Below are positions 11,573 through 23,225 of a DNA stretch of 64,000 nucleotides, piece by piece. Origin of the DNA: Cavia porcellus (taxonomy: Eukaryota > Chordata > Mammalia > Rodentia > Caviidae). The notes beneath the pieces were generated by a model that was given only the letters and a program-made list of their open reading frames with translations, was not told the origin of the DNA and did no database searches. The first letter of the stretch is position 1, and the number at the start of each line of letters is the position of its first letter. The DNA is taken from contig NW_026947492.1 in the NCBI RefSeq assembly GCF_034190915.1, positions 17,676,001-17,740,000 of the forward strand. Direction: 5' to 3'. The position numbers and the translations under genes are program-made.

Positions 11573-12880
11573 TTTGAAAAAAGAAAGTTCTCATGGAAAA
11601 GAGTTTTAGGTTTAGTAAAAATTTACTATTTCTGTAGTTTTAGTAAGGAAAAAATCCAGAAAGTGCCCCCAAATCGTGAGATTATGCTTGGTACTTCTTT
11701 GGGCAAAACAAGGTAGCACTGACTTGAGGTGTTCAGACACACGGAAGAGAGCATTCCCCTGAGATTTCCCAGAATCCCTTTGCCTAGTGTCATCTGCATC
11801 ATTTCAACATAGTTTTTTAAAGTCTTTAATTGCTTCTATATGATTGATTATGATTTATTTGTATTAAATACAGAACTTTTAATTCAATAATTATCTATCA
11901 CAATTTAGGAAATGAATGTTTGATTAGTTTCTTATCTTCTCAATTTTTGTTTCCTAATCTTTTAATTAAGTGTACCAACAAACACTTCTGAAATTGTGAT
12001 TTCTGAAATGAAGAATTTTTACCTTTTGAATGTGCAAAATATAAACCCTTGTTGGTACTATGATAAGTCACATGGCAGGTTAACATGTAAAGTGATAGAA
12101 ACATTTTGAAAGACACTGAAAACATAGGCTTGTTAGATATATTTTTATTCTATACAGTGTTCTTTGCTCCACAATTCTGGGTTGACACCACCACCTCTGT
12201 TTCCAGACAGTTGTGCAACATCTTCCTCTTTTCTTAAAGAGGAAATGCTTTGTTTTATTTATTCTAAAAAAAAAAAAATTATAGATTCTCAGATTGAGAA
12301 CTTATGTTCTTTCACTACTGTATTCTTGATTTAGCCAGAAAAATTAAAGCCAACAAATTGTGTGCTGTTTAATGACCAGCACTTCTTCTATATAAAAACT
12401 TACTGTCCTCTCTGAAAAACCATTATTTTTGTTAACAGCAGGAGAAGCGGATTTCTCATCATAAGTTTCCTTCTCTACCTGTTATCTAGTTAAGATCCTG
12501 GTGGTGCCCTTGGAAAGAGCAGGTGGAGGTTTTAGATAACCCTGCTGGGAGGCATTGGCCCTTCTCAAGACTAAACTTTAAGAGGCTGTGGTGGCCTCTG
12601 TCAAGTGCTCAGCTGTCAAACCACTTTGCAGTGGGAGCAGCGCTTAGAGGGTTTTCCACATCTCTCTGTATAATATCTCTTTAGACTCTACATCCTGATA
12701 TGTCCATTTTATTTTAAGGTCACTTCTAGATGGCAGGGGATGGTTGTGTTCATTCTGTTACCTCTATGCTTTTAAACATTCACGAAGAGTTTCATTAAGA
12801 AGATAAACATGAGCATCTCCAAATACCATCGTGTCCTTGACTTCGTATCTCTGTTATACTGAGCCCAGAGGTACAATGTG
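11573..12880 (+). repeat. OR unit 1: 3' flank, duplicated
   Basis: No gene. The first part matches the downstream flanks of the other ORs, with 'TCTGTAGTTTTAGTAAG' as in the copy after 36631. About 12500-12880 is collinear with about 43310-43650 after the intact gene ('TAGATGGCAGGGGATGGTTG' against 'TAGATGACAGGTTGTGGCTG'). The duplicated unit therefore extends at least 1.3 kb past the coding exon. Confidence 0.55.
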
Positions 12881-12883
12881 GGC

Positions 12884-12930
12884 CTATTCTATTCTATTCT
12901 ATTCTATTCTATTCTACTCTACTCTACTGT
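12884..12930. repeat. (CTATT)n pentanucleotide repeat
   Basis: About seven pure CTATT/ATTCT units pass into CTACT units and end directly at the A-rich (here T-rich) end of the minus-strand B1-like SINE that follows. The arrangement suggests it grew from that SINE's tail. Confidence 0.9.
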
Positions 12931-12934
12931 ATTG

Positions 12935-13090
12935 TCCTTTTTAAGACAGAGTCTCACTAGTTCAGGCAGTTCAGGCTGATCATGAACTCAAGGTGTTACC
13001 CCGGCTGGTCTTCAATTTGCAATAATCCTCCTGCCTCAGCCTCCCAAGTGCTAGGAACTCAGGTTTCTGCCATCATGCCATGCTAATCTG
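12935..13090 (-). mobile_element. B1/7SL-derived SINE, minus strand
   Basis: Reverse-complement 7SL-type features: GAGACAGAGTCTCACT-like start (here AAGACAGAGTCTCACT), then CTCCTGCCTCAGCCTCC and 'CAAGTGCTAGGA', ending near the CATGCC region. The middle holds a duplicated 'CAGGCTG/CGGCTGG' segment. Diverged and inactive. Confidence 0.8.
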
Positions 13091-13429
13091 TTCTTCTTTA
13101 ACTGGATAATTTTGGCTCAGATGCATTTAAAATTCCCTCTTTCTCATCTAAAAAGCACAAAAAATGCCTGATTTTTGCTCATTTTGGCTTTAAATATGTG
13201 ATATGAACATTTTCAAACTGTGTCACCTTTCTCTTGTCCTATACAACCAAGACTGGAACAGAGCCTATTTCTTTTTGGGCAATTAGAAAAAAGCTTTATT
13301 TCTATGTCCGAACCTGTTCTTATCTTCTCATCCATTTCATTACCCAGAAAAAAATTTATGTGTATGTGTAACTATCAATTTATTAGCATATATTTGCATT
13401 GTACACACATGTATGTATATGTACATATA

Positions 13430-13484
<55 letters not shown>
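13430..13484. repeat. (GT)n microsatellite
   Basis: Around 26 GT dinucleotides with one TT interruption, preceded by imperfect GTAT/GTAC sequence. Frames through it read Cys/Val runs and are not genes. Confidence 0.95.
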
Positions 13485-13488
<4 letters not shown>

Positions 13489-14580
13489 CATCACATCTCT
13501 GTGTATGTGGGTATTGAAATTATATTGCTTGGGTGTGTTTTACCAGTTTTTAAATATAACCTTATATTTATTTCTCTTAGTATTAAACAACATTCACAAA
13601 AGTTTCAACAATAAAGAGAAATGCATATCAATGACTGTAAATTTTTGTCATTTTCTATGACTTATGTATGTAAGAAAGCCATTTAAAAGCATTTATTAGT
13701 ACAGAAATGTGTGTATTCCTTCTAATCATTCTGAGAACTGTAAGAAGAAATCATCTTAGAATGTGAGCGTAGATATTAAATAGCCTACAAAACAGAGGTT
13801 GGACTGTACCACACAAAAAAGAGTTAACAGACATTGAAAAATTAAAATTGGTTGCTTCCCCTGCTTTTCTATTTCTTCACCCTTGTGATAATCATTTTAA
13901 ACGATCATTTACTATGGTAAATCTTCTTGGATTATTCCTTTATCCAAAACTCTAAAATTTTGAGTATCTTAATATATTACCATGAAATGCATCCACAATA
14001 TCCCTTATTCTTACAATCCATAATCAAACAAAAATATTAGATCATAAAGGTGCTCATGGCTTTTTTTTTTTTTTTGTCTCTCTTGTCTTGTCATTATGAC
14101 TAAACATTGAGGTGTACCAAATGTTATTTTGTGTGATATTAATGTCCTGGGATACTTGTTGGGAGGAAAAAGAAGAAAAATTTTCTTTTTTATTTCTCTT
14201 CAAACTCCTTCATCAGCCTCATTATGCTTTTGCATCACAGTAGCTATGTTCCTGCCGAACCATCACCACTGAAGCTAGCCCATCTGTCTGGTCTGTCTTC
14301 TTGATCTTTCTGGTTTGGAAAACTTCAGAGAACAAGAATTCAGTGTCATTTATATAATCTTGAAAGCTCTCAGCAAATATGATTATAACTGCTCAGCTTA
14401 TTCTAGTATAGTCAATGTGCACAGCCTTGCATATTTTTATGCATGATTTGTCATCACCTATGCATTCATTACTATTCTCTACAAATTTCATAGTGATTAT
14501 CTACATGGTATTTGAGGTCTTTGATGGAATTCTTTTTAATGACAAAGATTAAATGTGTAAAATCTTACAATGGCAGCGCA
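13485..14580. other. Intergenic; first part is duplicated 3' flank
   Basis: About 13500-13610 is similar to 43980-44090 ('TAAACAACATT(C/T)ACAAAA'), continuing the duplicated 3' flank of units 1 and 5. The rest, to 14580, contains a T run near 14061-14075 and no coding or repeat signature I recognise. Confidence 0.5.
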
Positions 14581-14581
14581 A

Positions 14582-14850
14582 ACATTTTTTTTTTTTATGA
14601 ACTAACAGAGTTAGTAGTATAGGTATCTATCTTGCACACACATACATACATACATATACCTACATACATATAATCACTGTTTGCTTATTTGATCATTTTT
14701 ATGACTAAATTTTGTAACCTGAACAACAACTTCTAAGATAACAATAATCAGTATATTAACTAGTACTTATTTCTTACTGTTTTTTTTGAAATTTTGTATT
14801 ATTTCTTTTGTTTCACTTTTTTAAAAATAAAAATAAATAAAAAATAAAAT
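14582..14850. mobile_element. Repeat X copy 2: short, 5'-inverted insert
   Basis: Two pieces of the X 3' end in opposite orientation. About 14600-14632 ('TTAGTAGTATAGGTATCTATC') reads like the minus-strand copy at 49833-49855. About 14690-14820 reads as plus strand and matches 6755-6870 ('TGTAACCTGAACAAC', 'TTCTTACTGTTTTTTTTGAAATT'). It ends in an A-rich tail (14820-14850). A (CATA)n patch (14636-14672) lies at the switch. An inverted 5' segment plus direct 3' segment plus tail is the known product of twin priming by the L1 machinery. The inverted part is short, so I am only moderately sure of it. Confidence 0.45.
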
Positions 14851-16422
14851 CTTATGAAATAAAGAATTAAGACTGTACTATTTTATGAGTTTTAGTTTTT
14901 CCCTCAGTTCATCTCATTATATTTTTTCTAGTTTCCACCTATGACAACTAATGTTGTCATTTCCACAAGACAAAATATTTAAGAAATACTTTACCAACTG
15001 AGGGTGATCCATTATTATCCCTTATTAATTGTATTTATCTAGTGAAGAAAAACTTTGAGTGTACATTAGCAATGTTATAATGGTTTAGAGCTCTCATTCT
15101 TTTTACATTTTTCCTCCCCAAGGTGAATCTCTCCCATTTGAAGCACCATGCAGGAACCCAAGGCAGTCCTGAGTGAAGATGTGGCATGTCACTTGCATGG
15201 GACTAACTGTAACAATCATCTCACAGATGATGTGGAATGGATACCAGTGGCTCAGAGCTGGGGGCAGAGGGGGGGTTGTTCCATGGTTTACAAGTTTAGT
15301 TAGGTTAGGCAAATTTTAAGATACTCTGTAAAGAGCAGTACAATTTCTATAGGTAACAATGCAATATTGTGTACCTCAAAGTTTGAAACAGCAGGTCTCA
15401 TATTAAATATCAGTACTGCAAGAAACAAAAGCAAATGTGTACCAAATAAAGACATAAAAGACCAAAATGACACTTTCGGATGTGATGGATAAGCTGATTG
15501 ATTGTGCAGGGGTATTATGATTGCTTACATAGTGAATAGGTACAGTTTCTATGTGTTGTTTCTACCTAAATTTAACAACTAAAAGAAAAAGCAGAAGTTG
15601 CTTTCCTTTGGGAAAGTCTTTTGGAAATACGCTCTTGCTTCTTTCAACATGAGCGTGATTTCTTGCATGATTTACATAGCTCGACCCTCAAGTGTAACAC
15701 GCAATGAAAGGTACTGTTTTGTATTATTAACTATCTTAACACGAACTCTTTCAGCCTTTTAGCATGAACTATTATAGTGGCTGTGGGCATTTTTTCTAAT
15801 ATTTTTTGCAATGCTGTCACTATTTTAATATTAAATCTTCCTTTTTCTCTGCAGAGTTGAGACGATTAGAAAATAAGGCCTGGGAATAATCAGTTAAATT
15901 TCTTTGTGTGTTCATGGATTGGATGCATCTAATAACGAAGTAAATAGCACGAAACACAAATAAGATAACTTTATCTGCTATTTATTGACACATCACATAT
16001 GGTTGGGATACCAAGGCCTTTGTCAGCTGACATCAAAGAAAAACTGGCAGAGAATTGGAACTGTTTGGCAGAAAAAACAATAGAGTTCACACTTAATTGT
16101 TTAATGGAGAAATAAATATCTTTAAGGAAAATGTACTGCACATCTTTTTTAAAATTAATTTTTATTTTGAAGGTAATAAAATACAACAGAACAAGACAGA
16201 ATTAAGCCAACTGAGACAGTGCAGTGAAATTGATACAGAACTTCACAGCAGGTTACCGGTATAACAGTTATAGTTATCAGAGTATATCTTGTTATCTTCA
16301 CAAAAGTTGTTCTTTCAATTACATATATCAAAATAAAATGAAATATACAATAATATAGAACTTATCAAAATAATATTGAACAGGGCATATAGTGAACATC
16401 TTATATAGAATTCCTAGAAGAA
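14850..16422. other. Intergenic, no gene seen
   Basis: AT-rich with no recognised repeat or coding sequence. I could not find the OR upstream module here, although an OR pseudogene follows at 16423. Either the unit 2 flank has diverged beyond recognition by eye or it was lost. Confidence 0.45.
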
Positions 16423-17340
16423 ATGACAGAGGTAAATCATTCAGCAGTGACTAATTGTTATCTTTGATGAGTTAACTGAGAAACCAGAGCTCCAGCCTCC
16501 CCTCTTCTTTCTGGGAATCTGTGTAATCAGAGTTGTGGGGAACTAGGGCATAATCACCCGCGTAGGGCTCAGTTTGCACCTGCACACCCCATGTACCATC
16601 TCCTCAGCTGTCTGTCCTTCACTGACCTGTGCCATTCCATTGTCATTATCTCTAAAGTGCTAGTGAATTTTGTGACACAAAGGATTGGCACCTAATTTCC
16701 TGAATGCATGGCTTAACTGTATTCCTTGACACTTGTTAATATCAGCATCACCTATTGGCTGCAGTGGCATCTGCCTGGTTCACTGCCACTTGTCGCCCCT
16801 TGCTTTACAGTGCTACTAAGCCTTCTCAAGTCTGTCTCTATGTGTGGCACTGATGTGGCTGATGCTTTGACACACAGCCTCCATGGTGAGAGTGTTTTTG
16901 TAAAATGCCACTACAAAAGGTTGATGCAATTAACCCTTACTTCTGGGACCTTTTCTCACTAAAGGAGCTCTTCCGCTCCGGTACTTCTATCAGTGAAGTA
17001 GCACTGCTGAGTGTTATTGCTTTCAGTGGTCTACTTCCAGCCCTGTCTGTGCTAACCTCCCACACCTTCATCACAGCCAGCAACCTCTGCTTTGCTTCAC
17101 CACAGGCAGGTCCAAAGCCTTCAGCACCTGCAGCTCCCACATCTCATCTGCTGCTGCCTTTAGTTCTCTGTCATTCTCCTACCTGTAACTCTCATCATTC
17201 AGTTCCATGGACCAAAGGGAAATGTCCTCCATGTTTTATACTACTCCTCTGTTTATGCTGAACCTACCACTATCTACAGTATGAAAAACAAAGACATCAA
17301 AATCACCTAAATAAAATCCTTGGAAAAAGAAATTTCCTGA
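16423..17340 (+). pseudogene. Olfactory receptor pseudogene, OR8-like, heavily degraded (unit 2)
   Basis: Recognisable end to end by OR landmarks but badly damaged. The start reads MTEVNHSAVT, followed by a one-base insertion and stops. The TM1 motif GNLG has become GN-stop-G (TAG at 16544). 'SLHLHTP' survives, then 'SCLSFTDLCHS', 'KVLVNFVTQ'. The region of the [10 protein letters not shown] signature near 16753-16795 is only loosely alignable. 'ELFRSGTSISEV', 'FSTCSSHISS'-like sequence in mixed frames, and 'TKGKCPP' mark the second half. The end reads 'SMKNKDIKIT' followed by a stop. It is more decayed than the other copies, so it died earliest or evolves unconstrained for longest. Confidence 0.9.
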
Positions 17341-17384
17341 GCAAATATTTTCATTGGCAACTGAGTTAGATAGAAATATTATAG

Positions 17385-17924
17385 GCAGTCAGATAGGGCT
17401 GGGTCTTGGAAGGAGCTAGTGTGGAAGACCAGATGTCTTGCAACTGTGGGAGAGACAGACACCTCCTCCTGTGGGCCAGCCTCAAGACAAAAGATCAAGC
17501 AAATCCACCCACATTCTAAGGACTGATAGTCTACTAGCTCTCTCTCACACTGAGGGAGCCAGGAGTCACCATCCTGACCTGCTGTAGGAAGAGTCCCTGC
17601 TCTGTGTGCTGCTTGACCTACTTCCCTATTCATCCCTGGGTTAGTCAATGTTTCCTGAGCAGTTTATCTTACTGAATGACCATATCAGTACCACCTAATC
17701 CCTGCTTTGTGAGTTCCCAGTTTTCCTCTCCTTAGACCCATCTCATCTCATGGTTTTAATCTATAAAATCCCTAGAAAACACAGAATCTTTGGCCACCCA
17801 CTCGGAATCCCTCTGTCTCTCTCACAAAAGCTTCCTTTCTCTCAAAAAATACATTCTACTCTTAACCTCCATTGTTCGTAAAATTCCTTCTTTGATTTTA
17901 CAGAACATGAACTTGTGAGGGACA
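17385..17924 (+). mobile_element. Possible solo LTR of an endogenous retrovirus
   Basis: About 540 bases of higher GC content with an LTR-like order: 'TATAAAATCCCTAGAAAAC' (about 17762), then 'CCACCCACTCGGAATCCCTCTGTC', and a pyrimidine-rich, AAAA-rich 3' part with 'AAAGCTTCCTTTCTCTC'. A 5-bp TATAG lies at both 17380-17384 and 17925-17929, which would fit a target duplication, but the terminal bases are not TG...CA, so the ends are uncertain. No retroviral coding sequence is attached. It could be an unrelated repeat. Confidence 0.4.
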
Positions 17925-17929
17925 TATAG

Positions 17930-19001
17930 TAGGTTAGGAAATTTATTCCCCTTTAGCAATACCAACATATTTTGCTTTTACAAAAACTTTAATCGTTGAA
18001 TTATATAAAGAAATAGTTAACTCAGAAATGTTGTCCACAAGTAATGAGGTTAGTGCTATTCCTTGGTTTTATATATGATATCAATGTAAGAGTGCATTCA
18101 TAGATTTAAATACATGCAGAACAGCATCTCTCTGGTATGTTCGGAGTGGCCTCTATCTCCTTTAAACATCTTAAAAAATTCCCATCTGATTGTTTACACT
18201 TCAAATGTGTGGAACTTCAATCTTTTTAGATGATATTCATTTACTTTAATTCAGGAAATAAATATACATGGCACCATGCTTTCATATTCTGAACATTTTA
18301 AATTCTTTGCTCTTAAAATTAAATTCATGGGGAAATATTTCTGAGAAGGTGATGTCTAAAACCAATAAATATAATAAAGTGAAATATCAAGATATAATTT
18401 CTACTTATTACTAAGTTTGTAGAGGGGAATTAGGAAATATCCAGGCATATGTTGCATGATAACACATTTCCTACCCACAAGAAGTCAATAAGAAGTGTAA
18501 CATAGTGAAAACAGAAAGCATATGGGGATATTAGACCCATTTTGACATATGCAAAGAACTTTGTTATATAATGAACCTGGGTCCTTAGTTTTTGAGCAAT
18601 TCTCCCACCTCTATATCTTGGTGATTTGCTAACATTATCCCGGATAAATTATACTTTTTTCCTAACCACATTACAGCATTTCCAATTAAGAAATGGCATT
18701 TTGATATCTCATTTATAGTGGTTATTTAATCACATGGTAAATTGGCAAAGTGTTTTCAAATGTCAGTTGTACATTTTGCCCCAAAATGCACAATTTGCTC
18801 TCAAAAACAAATTTTGGAAGGGGCCAAATGAGACTTGTAATCAATAAATGAAATTTTCTCTTATCTAAAAAAGCTCCATTTGGTTCTCTTGAAAACAATA
18901 CCTCCTCCTGAGAGGTCACTGTCTACATCAGTGAGTCCCAGAATCTCTGGGTGGCATCTGTGGGTTGCTCAGCTCCTAAGTCTTCTCTGGGAGAATCTAA
19001 C
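17930..19001. other. Intergenic, no gene seen
   Basis: AT-rich sequence between the LTR-like block and the ID SINE. I see no receptor fragments, transposon signature or microsatellite. Confidence 0.5.
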
Positions 19002-19144
19002 AGAAGTAGAGTTTTGTTTTTTTTTTTTTTTTTTTTTGTCTTTTTCCTTTTTATCGGTACCGGGGATCGAACTCACGACTGCCTGCTTGTAAGGCAGGCG
19101 CTTATGCCGCTGAGCTAAATCTCCAGCCCCAGAAGTAGAGTTTT
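19002..19144 (-). mobile_element. ID-type SINE, minus strand, with perfect target-site duplication
   Basis: T run (19016-19037, the tail), then GGTACCGGGGATCGAACTC (B-box side) and GCCGCTGAGCTAAAT (A-box complement), ending AGCCCC. AGAAGTAGAGTTTT is present at 19002-19015 and again at 19131-19144, a perfect 14-bp duplication. The body is the closest to a consensus of all five ID copies here, so it is probably the youngest. Confidence 0.95.
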
Positions 19145-19314
19145 CACATCGATTCCTACAATAACTTCTCTAATTCCTCAACTCCAGTTACTTCTCTTTT
19201 ATTCTAGAATGATGTGTAGAAGATGGGTCACATTTCTGTTGTTTGTGATGCATCCACAGAGACTTGCATCCACAACACAAGAATGGACTTCTTCAAAGTA
19301 CACTTCTATGAGCT

Positions 19315-19673
19315 ATATCTCAGTGTCCCCCAAAGACTCATGTGATCATGGGTGATGAATGTGAAAGGTGGCTGGTTTAGGGTGTATAAATGTGGAGTAA
19401 GAGTATGATAATGGAATTAAGAGGTGTGATGTTGGCATTAAGGGTGTGGATCATGGAAATCCCCTAGCCCAGTGTGAGGGCATCACTCAGTAGGCCTACA
19501 GCCTGCATGGAATTCAAGGGAAAAAAGGAAGGCAGGCTTGATGGTGTTAGTGCTGGTGCTGGTTCTGCTGGTGCTGGTGCTTGTGCTGGTGTTCTTGGTG
19601 CTGCTGCTGCTGCTGGTACTGATGCTGCTAGTGCTGGTGCTTGTGCTGGTGTTGCTGGTGCTGCTGGTACTGA

Positions 19674-19704
<31 letters not shown>

Positions 19705-19930
19705 TCTGCTGGTGCTGGTGCTGCTGATCCTTGCTGCTTTCTGTCTGCTTTGCATGCCAAATACTGTTTCTTCTCTGTGATGGCCCATTGCCAAGCTGCC
19801 CTATTGTAATGACCTAAGAAGTGAAATCTCTAAAACCATGTGGTGAAATACACCCCTCCTCCTTTAACTCGTGGCTGTGGACTCTTTGGTCTCAGCAATG
19901 AGCAAAGTAACCAACACATGCACCATGCTT
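19315..19930 (+). mobile_element. MaLR-type LTR, interrupted by an expanded repeat
   Basis: Begins with the 'TCTCAGTGTCCCCCAAAGACTCATGTG' type of start and ends with 'GTCTCAGCAATGAGCAAAGTAA', the hallmark start and end of rodent MaLR LTRs. A second such LTR lies at 21903-22282. The middle is occupied by the GCTGGT repeat at 19541-19735. No internal sequence accompanies it. Confidence 0.6.
19541..19735 (+). repeat. Expanded GCTGGT / CTG repeat
   Basis: Nearly 200 bases of GCTGGT hexamers and relatives (GTTGCT, GCTTGT) with a pure run of about ten CTG triplets at 19671-19700. The period is a multiple of three and lacks stop codons, so long open frames appear in several frames on both strands (Ala/Gly, Leu/Val, Ser/Thr-rich). 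These are artefacts of composition and not proteins. Confidence 0.95.
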
Positions 19931-19979
19931 TTCTCTCCCCTCTGTAGGTTTTCATGCATAATGCCCAATGCATAACAGA

Positions 19980-20305
19980 GTTTTTTTTCTTCCTCCCTTC
20001 CTCTCTCTCCTTTTTTCCTCATATTTTTACTTGCACCTTTCTTCCCTCCTTCCTTCTGTCCCAAAATTCCTCTTTCCCTTCCCCGATTTCCTACCTGCCC
20101 TGCTTACATTTTCTTTTTTCCTTTGGTAGATCTACTGACAGAGCTGAGCATCTTGTCCATGATAGGAAAGTGTTTCACCTCAGATCCACTTCCCCCCTCT
20201 TTTTATTTATTTGTTGCTTTTTTGAGACAGGATGTGGTAAGTTCCCAAGGCTGTCTTTGCAATTCTCTTGCCACAGCTTCCCCCCCCCAAAAAAAAAAAA
20301 AAAAC
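19980..20305 (-). repeat. Pyrimidine-rich tract and partial B1-like SINE
   Basis: 19980-20120 is strongly C/T-rich on the + strand. 20218-20290 begins 'TTTTTGAGACAGGATGTGG' and continues 'CCAAGGCTGTC', as in a minus-strand B1-like SINE, but ends early at a C8A16 run (20281-20304). Partial and inactive. Confidence 0.55.
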
Positions 20306-20309
20306 TGAG

Positions 20310-21383
20310 AATATGGGTTTGTTCTAAACTATTCTGCTTCTCTCATCTTTCTCCTTCTCATCATTTTTTGGGTTAGTATAGGTGGAATTGACAGCCACAT
20401 TCTACCACTGCTATCTAAGAATTTTGTCATTTAATAGCAGGTATGGCATCTTGGCTAAAATAATGCAATTAGCAATAATAATTGCATCTAGCACATCCTA
20501 AAGACTGAAAGATTATTAATTTATTACCTTTAATTATGGGGAAAAATCCACAGCTATGTAACAAAACTCAACATTTTTCAGGAAATTGTATATGAAGAAA
20601 TTCCCCTTAGTAGAGTGGAGGACAAAGGATGATCACCCAGGCTTTGATAAACTGGAGAAACGGACAGGAGAGAGAGAATGAAGGAGAAAGCAAACAATTA
20701 TCAAAGCAGAGCAGAAAACTAGAAATAATATTCACTCACATGAGGATATCATAAAATCAAGAGAGACATTTGAGGAAAGAGAAAGAAGATGAATATATCA
20801 GAATACAAATACAGATACAGGCTTAAATAACTTGAAAAAACCCAAAGAAACCTTTGGATTCTATATTTGTCCCAGATTCTGTGGCACCTGCAAACCAAAA
20901 CAGCCAGCCACTGCTCCAGTGCGTACTGCTGGCTCCTGATGATCATGCCAGAATGCTCCACCTCCATTAGCACTGCTCAGTCCCCTCCTGTTACTTTTGG
21001 TCTGGCTGGAGTGGGATGGGGTTCTGTGGACTGTCTTTCTGTTCCTGCCATTGCTGCAGAGGTAGCCAGTCCCATTTTGATCTCTTCTAGCCTGGAGGGA
21101 GTGGGGAGTGCCAATCTCACTGGTCGCATAGCAGGAGGATTGTGCTGTTCCACTAGCTGAACCTCACTGGGGCCACCACTGTTGTGCTGCCACACTGCCT
21201 TGTTCCCAGGCTTACTGACTCCCTGCTTCTGACACCATCTCAGGGGCAGCCCAAGGCTGCTCGGTCTACTTCTGGGTCCTCTCACTTGTGGGGAGTGCCA
21301 TTGCTGTTTAAATCTCACACACTCGTAGCCCTCTCACTCACTGCAGGACAGATCCCTAATCTTGTTGTGCTTAGGGGTTTCAG

Positions 21384-21385
<2 letters not shown>
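20310..21385. other. Intergenic; GC-rich block of unknown origin at 20870-21360
   Basis: The first half is AT-rich with purine-rich patches. From 20870 to 21360 GC content is clearly higher than around it, with open frames on both strands (20867-21160 +, 20977-21318 -, 21184-21504 +). None shows a domain, and frames open on both strands are expected from composition. The look is similar to the GC-rich 5' region of L1-B (52.48-53.17 kb), so a detached L1 5' region is possible. I could not align the two by eye. Confidence 0.35.

Positions 21386-21433
<48 letters not shown>
21386..21433. repeat. (CA)n microsatellite
   Basis: About 24 pure CA dinucleotides directly after the GC-rich block. Confidence 0.95.
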
Positions 21434-21434
<1 letters not shown>

Positions 21435-21902
21435 GCTGACAGATCAATGGAGAGAGAGCAGTGCTGGCAAAATATGCCAACAAGCTGCAAGGTCCTCTTT
21501 GTAAAGGAAAGCACAAGAGACAAGAGGTGTTGTATCTCTAATTCATCCTATTCAGCTTGTCACACATTTGCAGCACATCCATTAAGAGGCTTCATATTGC
21601 TGAATCTTGCTCAGCATGTAGGTAGCCTTGTGGGCTAGATGGCCATTGTACAAACTTCTAAGTCTATGTTCTGTTTGACCTACAAGTCTCTTATTTCAGA
21701 TTGATGTAGACATTGGGATGTATATGCCTCTCTTTCATTCTATTTCCTTTTTTGTTGATTTTCTCCGAGTAGCTCCAATGTGGACACTCCTCTTTTGAGT
21801 CATATTGAAAGTTTCCTTTTTATTTACCTTTGTAGGTACATCTTTGGAGTATATAATTATTACTTTCACTGTGGGAAATTGGTGCATGTAAATATGTTTC
21901 AA

Positions 21903-22282
21903 TTATGGTTTGTGTCTCAATGTGCCCTTCAAAGCTTCATGTAGTCATGGGATTAGGCTTTTCAGAGATCGCTGAATCTAGAGTCTGTGACTGATTTGTG
22001 ATCCAGTGCTAGGAATAAAGAGGTGAGTGCTACACTTTCCTAGGTCAGGTAGTCTGCACACTATATAAGGAACAGAAAGTTTTTTCTCTCTTTTCTCTGC
22101 TTGTTTCTTTTGCTGTTTCCACCACCATCAAATGTTGCCCTCTGCCATGTGTCTCTCTGCAGTAGATCAAACTGAGTATAGCTTGAAACCTCTACAAACT
22201 ATGAGCTAAATTTCCTTCCTTAACTTGTGGGTGTTGGATATTTTGTCTCAGCAGTGAGTAAAGTAAGACACATTCCTGCATC
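21903..22282 (+). mobile_element. MaLR-type LTR
   Basis: Starts 'TATGGTTTGTGTCTCAATG', has 'CTTCATGTAGTCATGGGATTAGG', a TATAAGG-like box near 22064, 'CTGCCATGTGTCTCTCTGCAG', 'ACTATGAGCTAAATTTCCTTCC', and ends 'TTGTCTCAGCAGTGAGTAAAG'. This order is typical of MaLR LTRs. It lies next to, but is not identical in sequence with, the copy at 19315. Confidence 0.65.
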
Positions 22283-22284
22283 CT

Positions 22285-22690
22285 GCAATTTTTTCTGAAA
22301 AAGAAAGGGAAAAATGAATGAATTCTAGAAATAACTAGTAGTTTTTGTTCACATTATCCATTGTATTAGGTCTCAGATATCTTTATCTTATTATCTTTAG
22401 ATTTTAACATTTTGATTTAATGTTTTATCTAAGAATAATGACAGTGTTTCCTTAATAAAATGTACAGTGTATAAAAGAAATAGCATATATTCTAATAACT
22501 GTGAAGAGCTGCTAGAAATTCACATGCCTGCTGGTTGAAGGATTCCCTGTAATGTATCAACAGTATTGGTCCATTGAACTTGTCTTCTCTTGAGTCTCCT
22601 TCCTTCTATGTCTGAAATACTTGAGTTCACCCTACACTTCCAAATTCTATAAAATTTCATTGTTTCCATTTTCTCACATCAGCACATTTG
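22285..22690 (+). repeat. Paralogous flank block, copy 2 (pairs with 890-1320)
   Basis: See the first copy. Similarity ends at the 5' edge of the L1 fragment that begins near 22690. Confidence 0.6.
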
Positions 22691-23161
22691 AAGATGCAGA
22701 AAACATCTTTGATAAAACTTAACATTGCTCCATGGTAAGCACCTGAATAAATTAGGTATGGAAGGTTCACACCTCACCACAGTAAAGAATGCTTTATGAC
22801 AAACCTATAGCATATAGAGTGAGCACAGAAGACTAAGAGCCTCTCCTACAGGTTCAATAAAAGCACAAGTATTTCTGTTCTGATCAGTCATATTTTATAT
22901 GATACTGAAATTGTAGCCAGAGTGAAGGGTGATCAGGGAATTATAAGAAAAAAAAATGCCCACAAATACCAAGGTAGGAAAGTCATGTTACCCTGTTTAC
23001 AGATAATATGGCTCTATGCCTAGAAAATCCCACATACATCACTGAAAGACAGTTAAAATTGGTAAATTTAGCTAAATAAAAGGGCGGGGTGGGGGAGTGT
23101 TAGCTCAGCGGTATAAGTGCCTGCTTGGCAAATGTGAGTTCCTGAGTTCAATCCAGGTACC

Positions 23162-23225
<64 letters not shown>

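Noticed and set aside
19464..19809. Ala-rich, Leu/Val-rich and Ser/Thr-rich proteins
   Set aside because: These are different frames of one GCTGGT repeat inside an LTR.
20867..21504. Small genes in the GC-rich block
   Set aside because: Frames are open on both strands, have no motif, no good start context, and one ends in a CA repeat.
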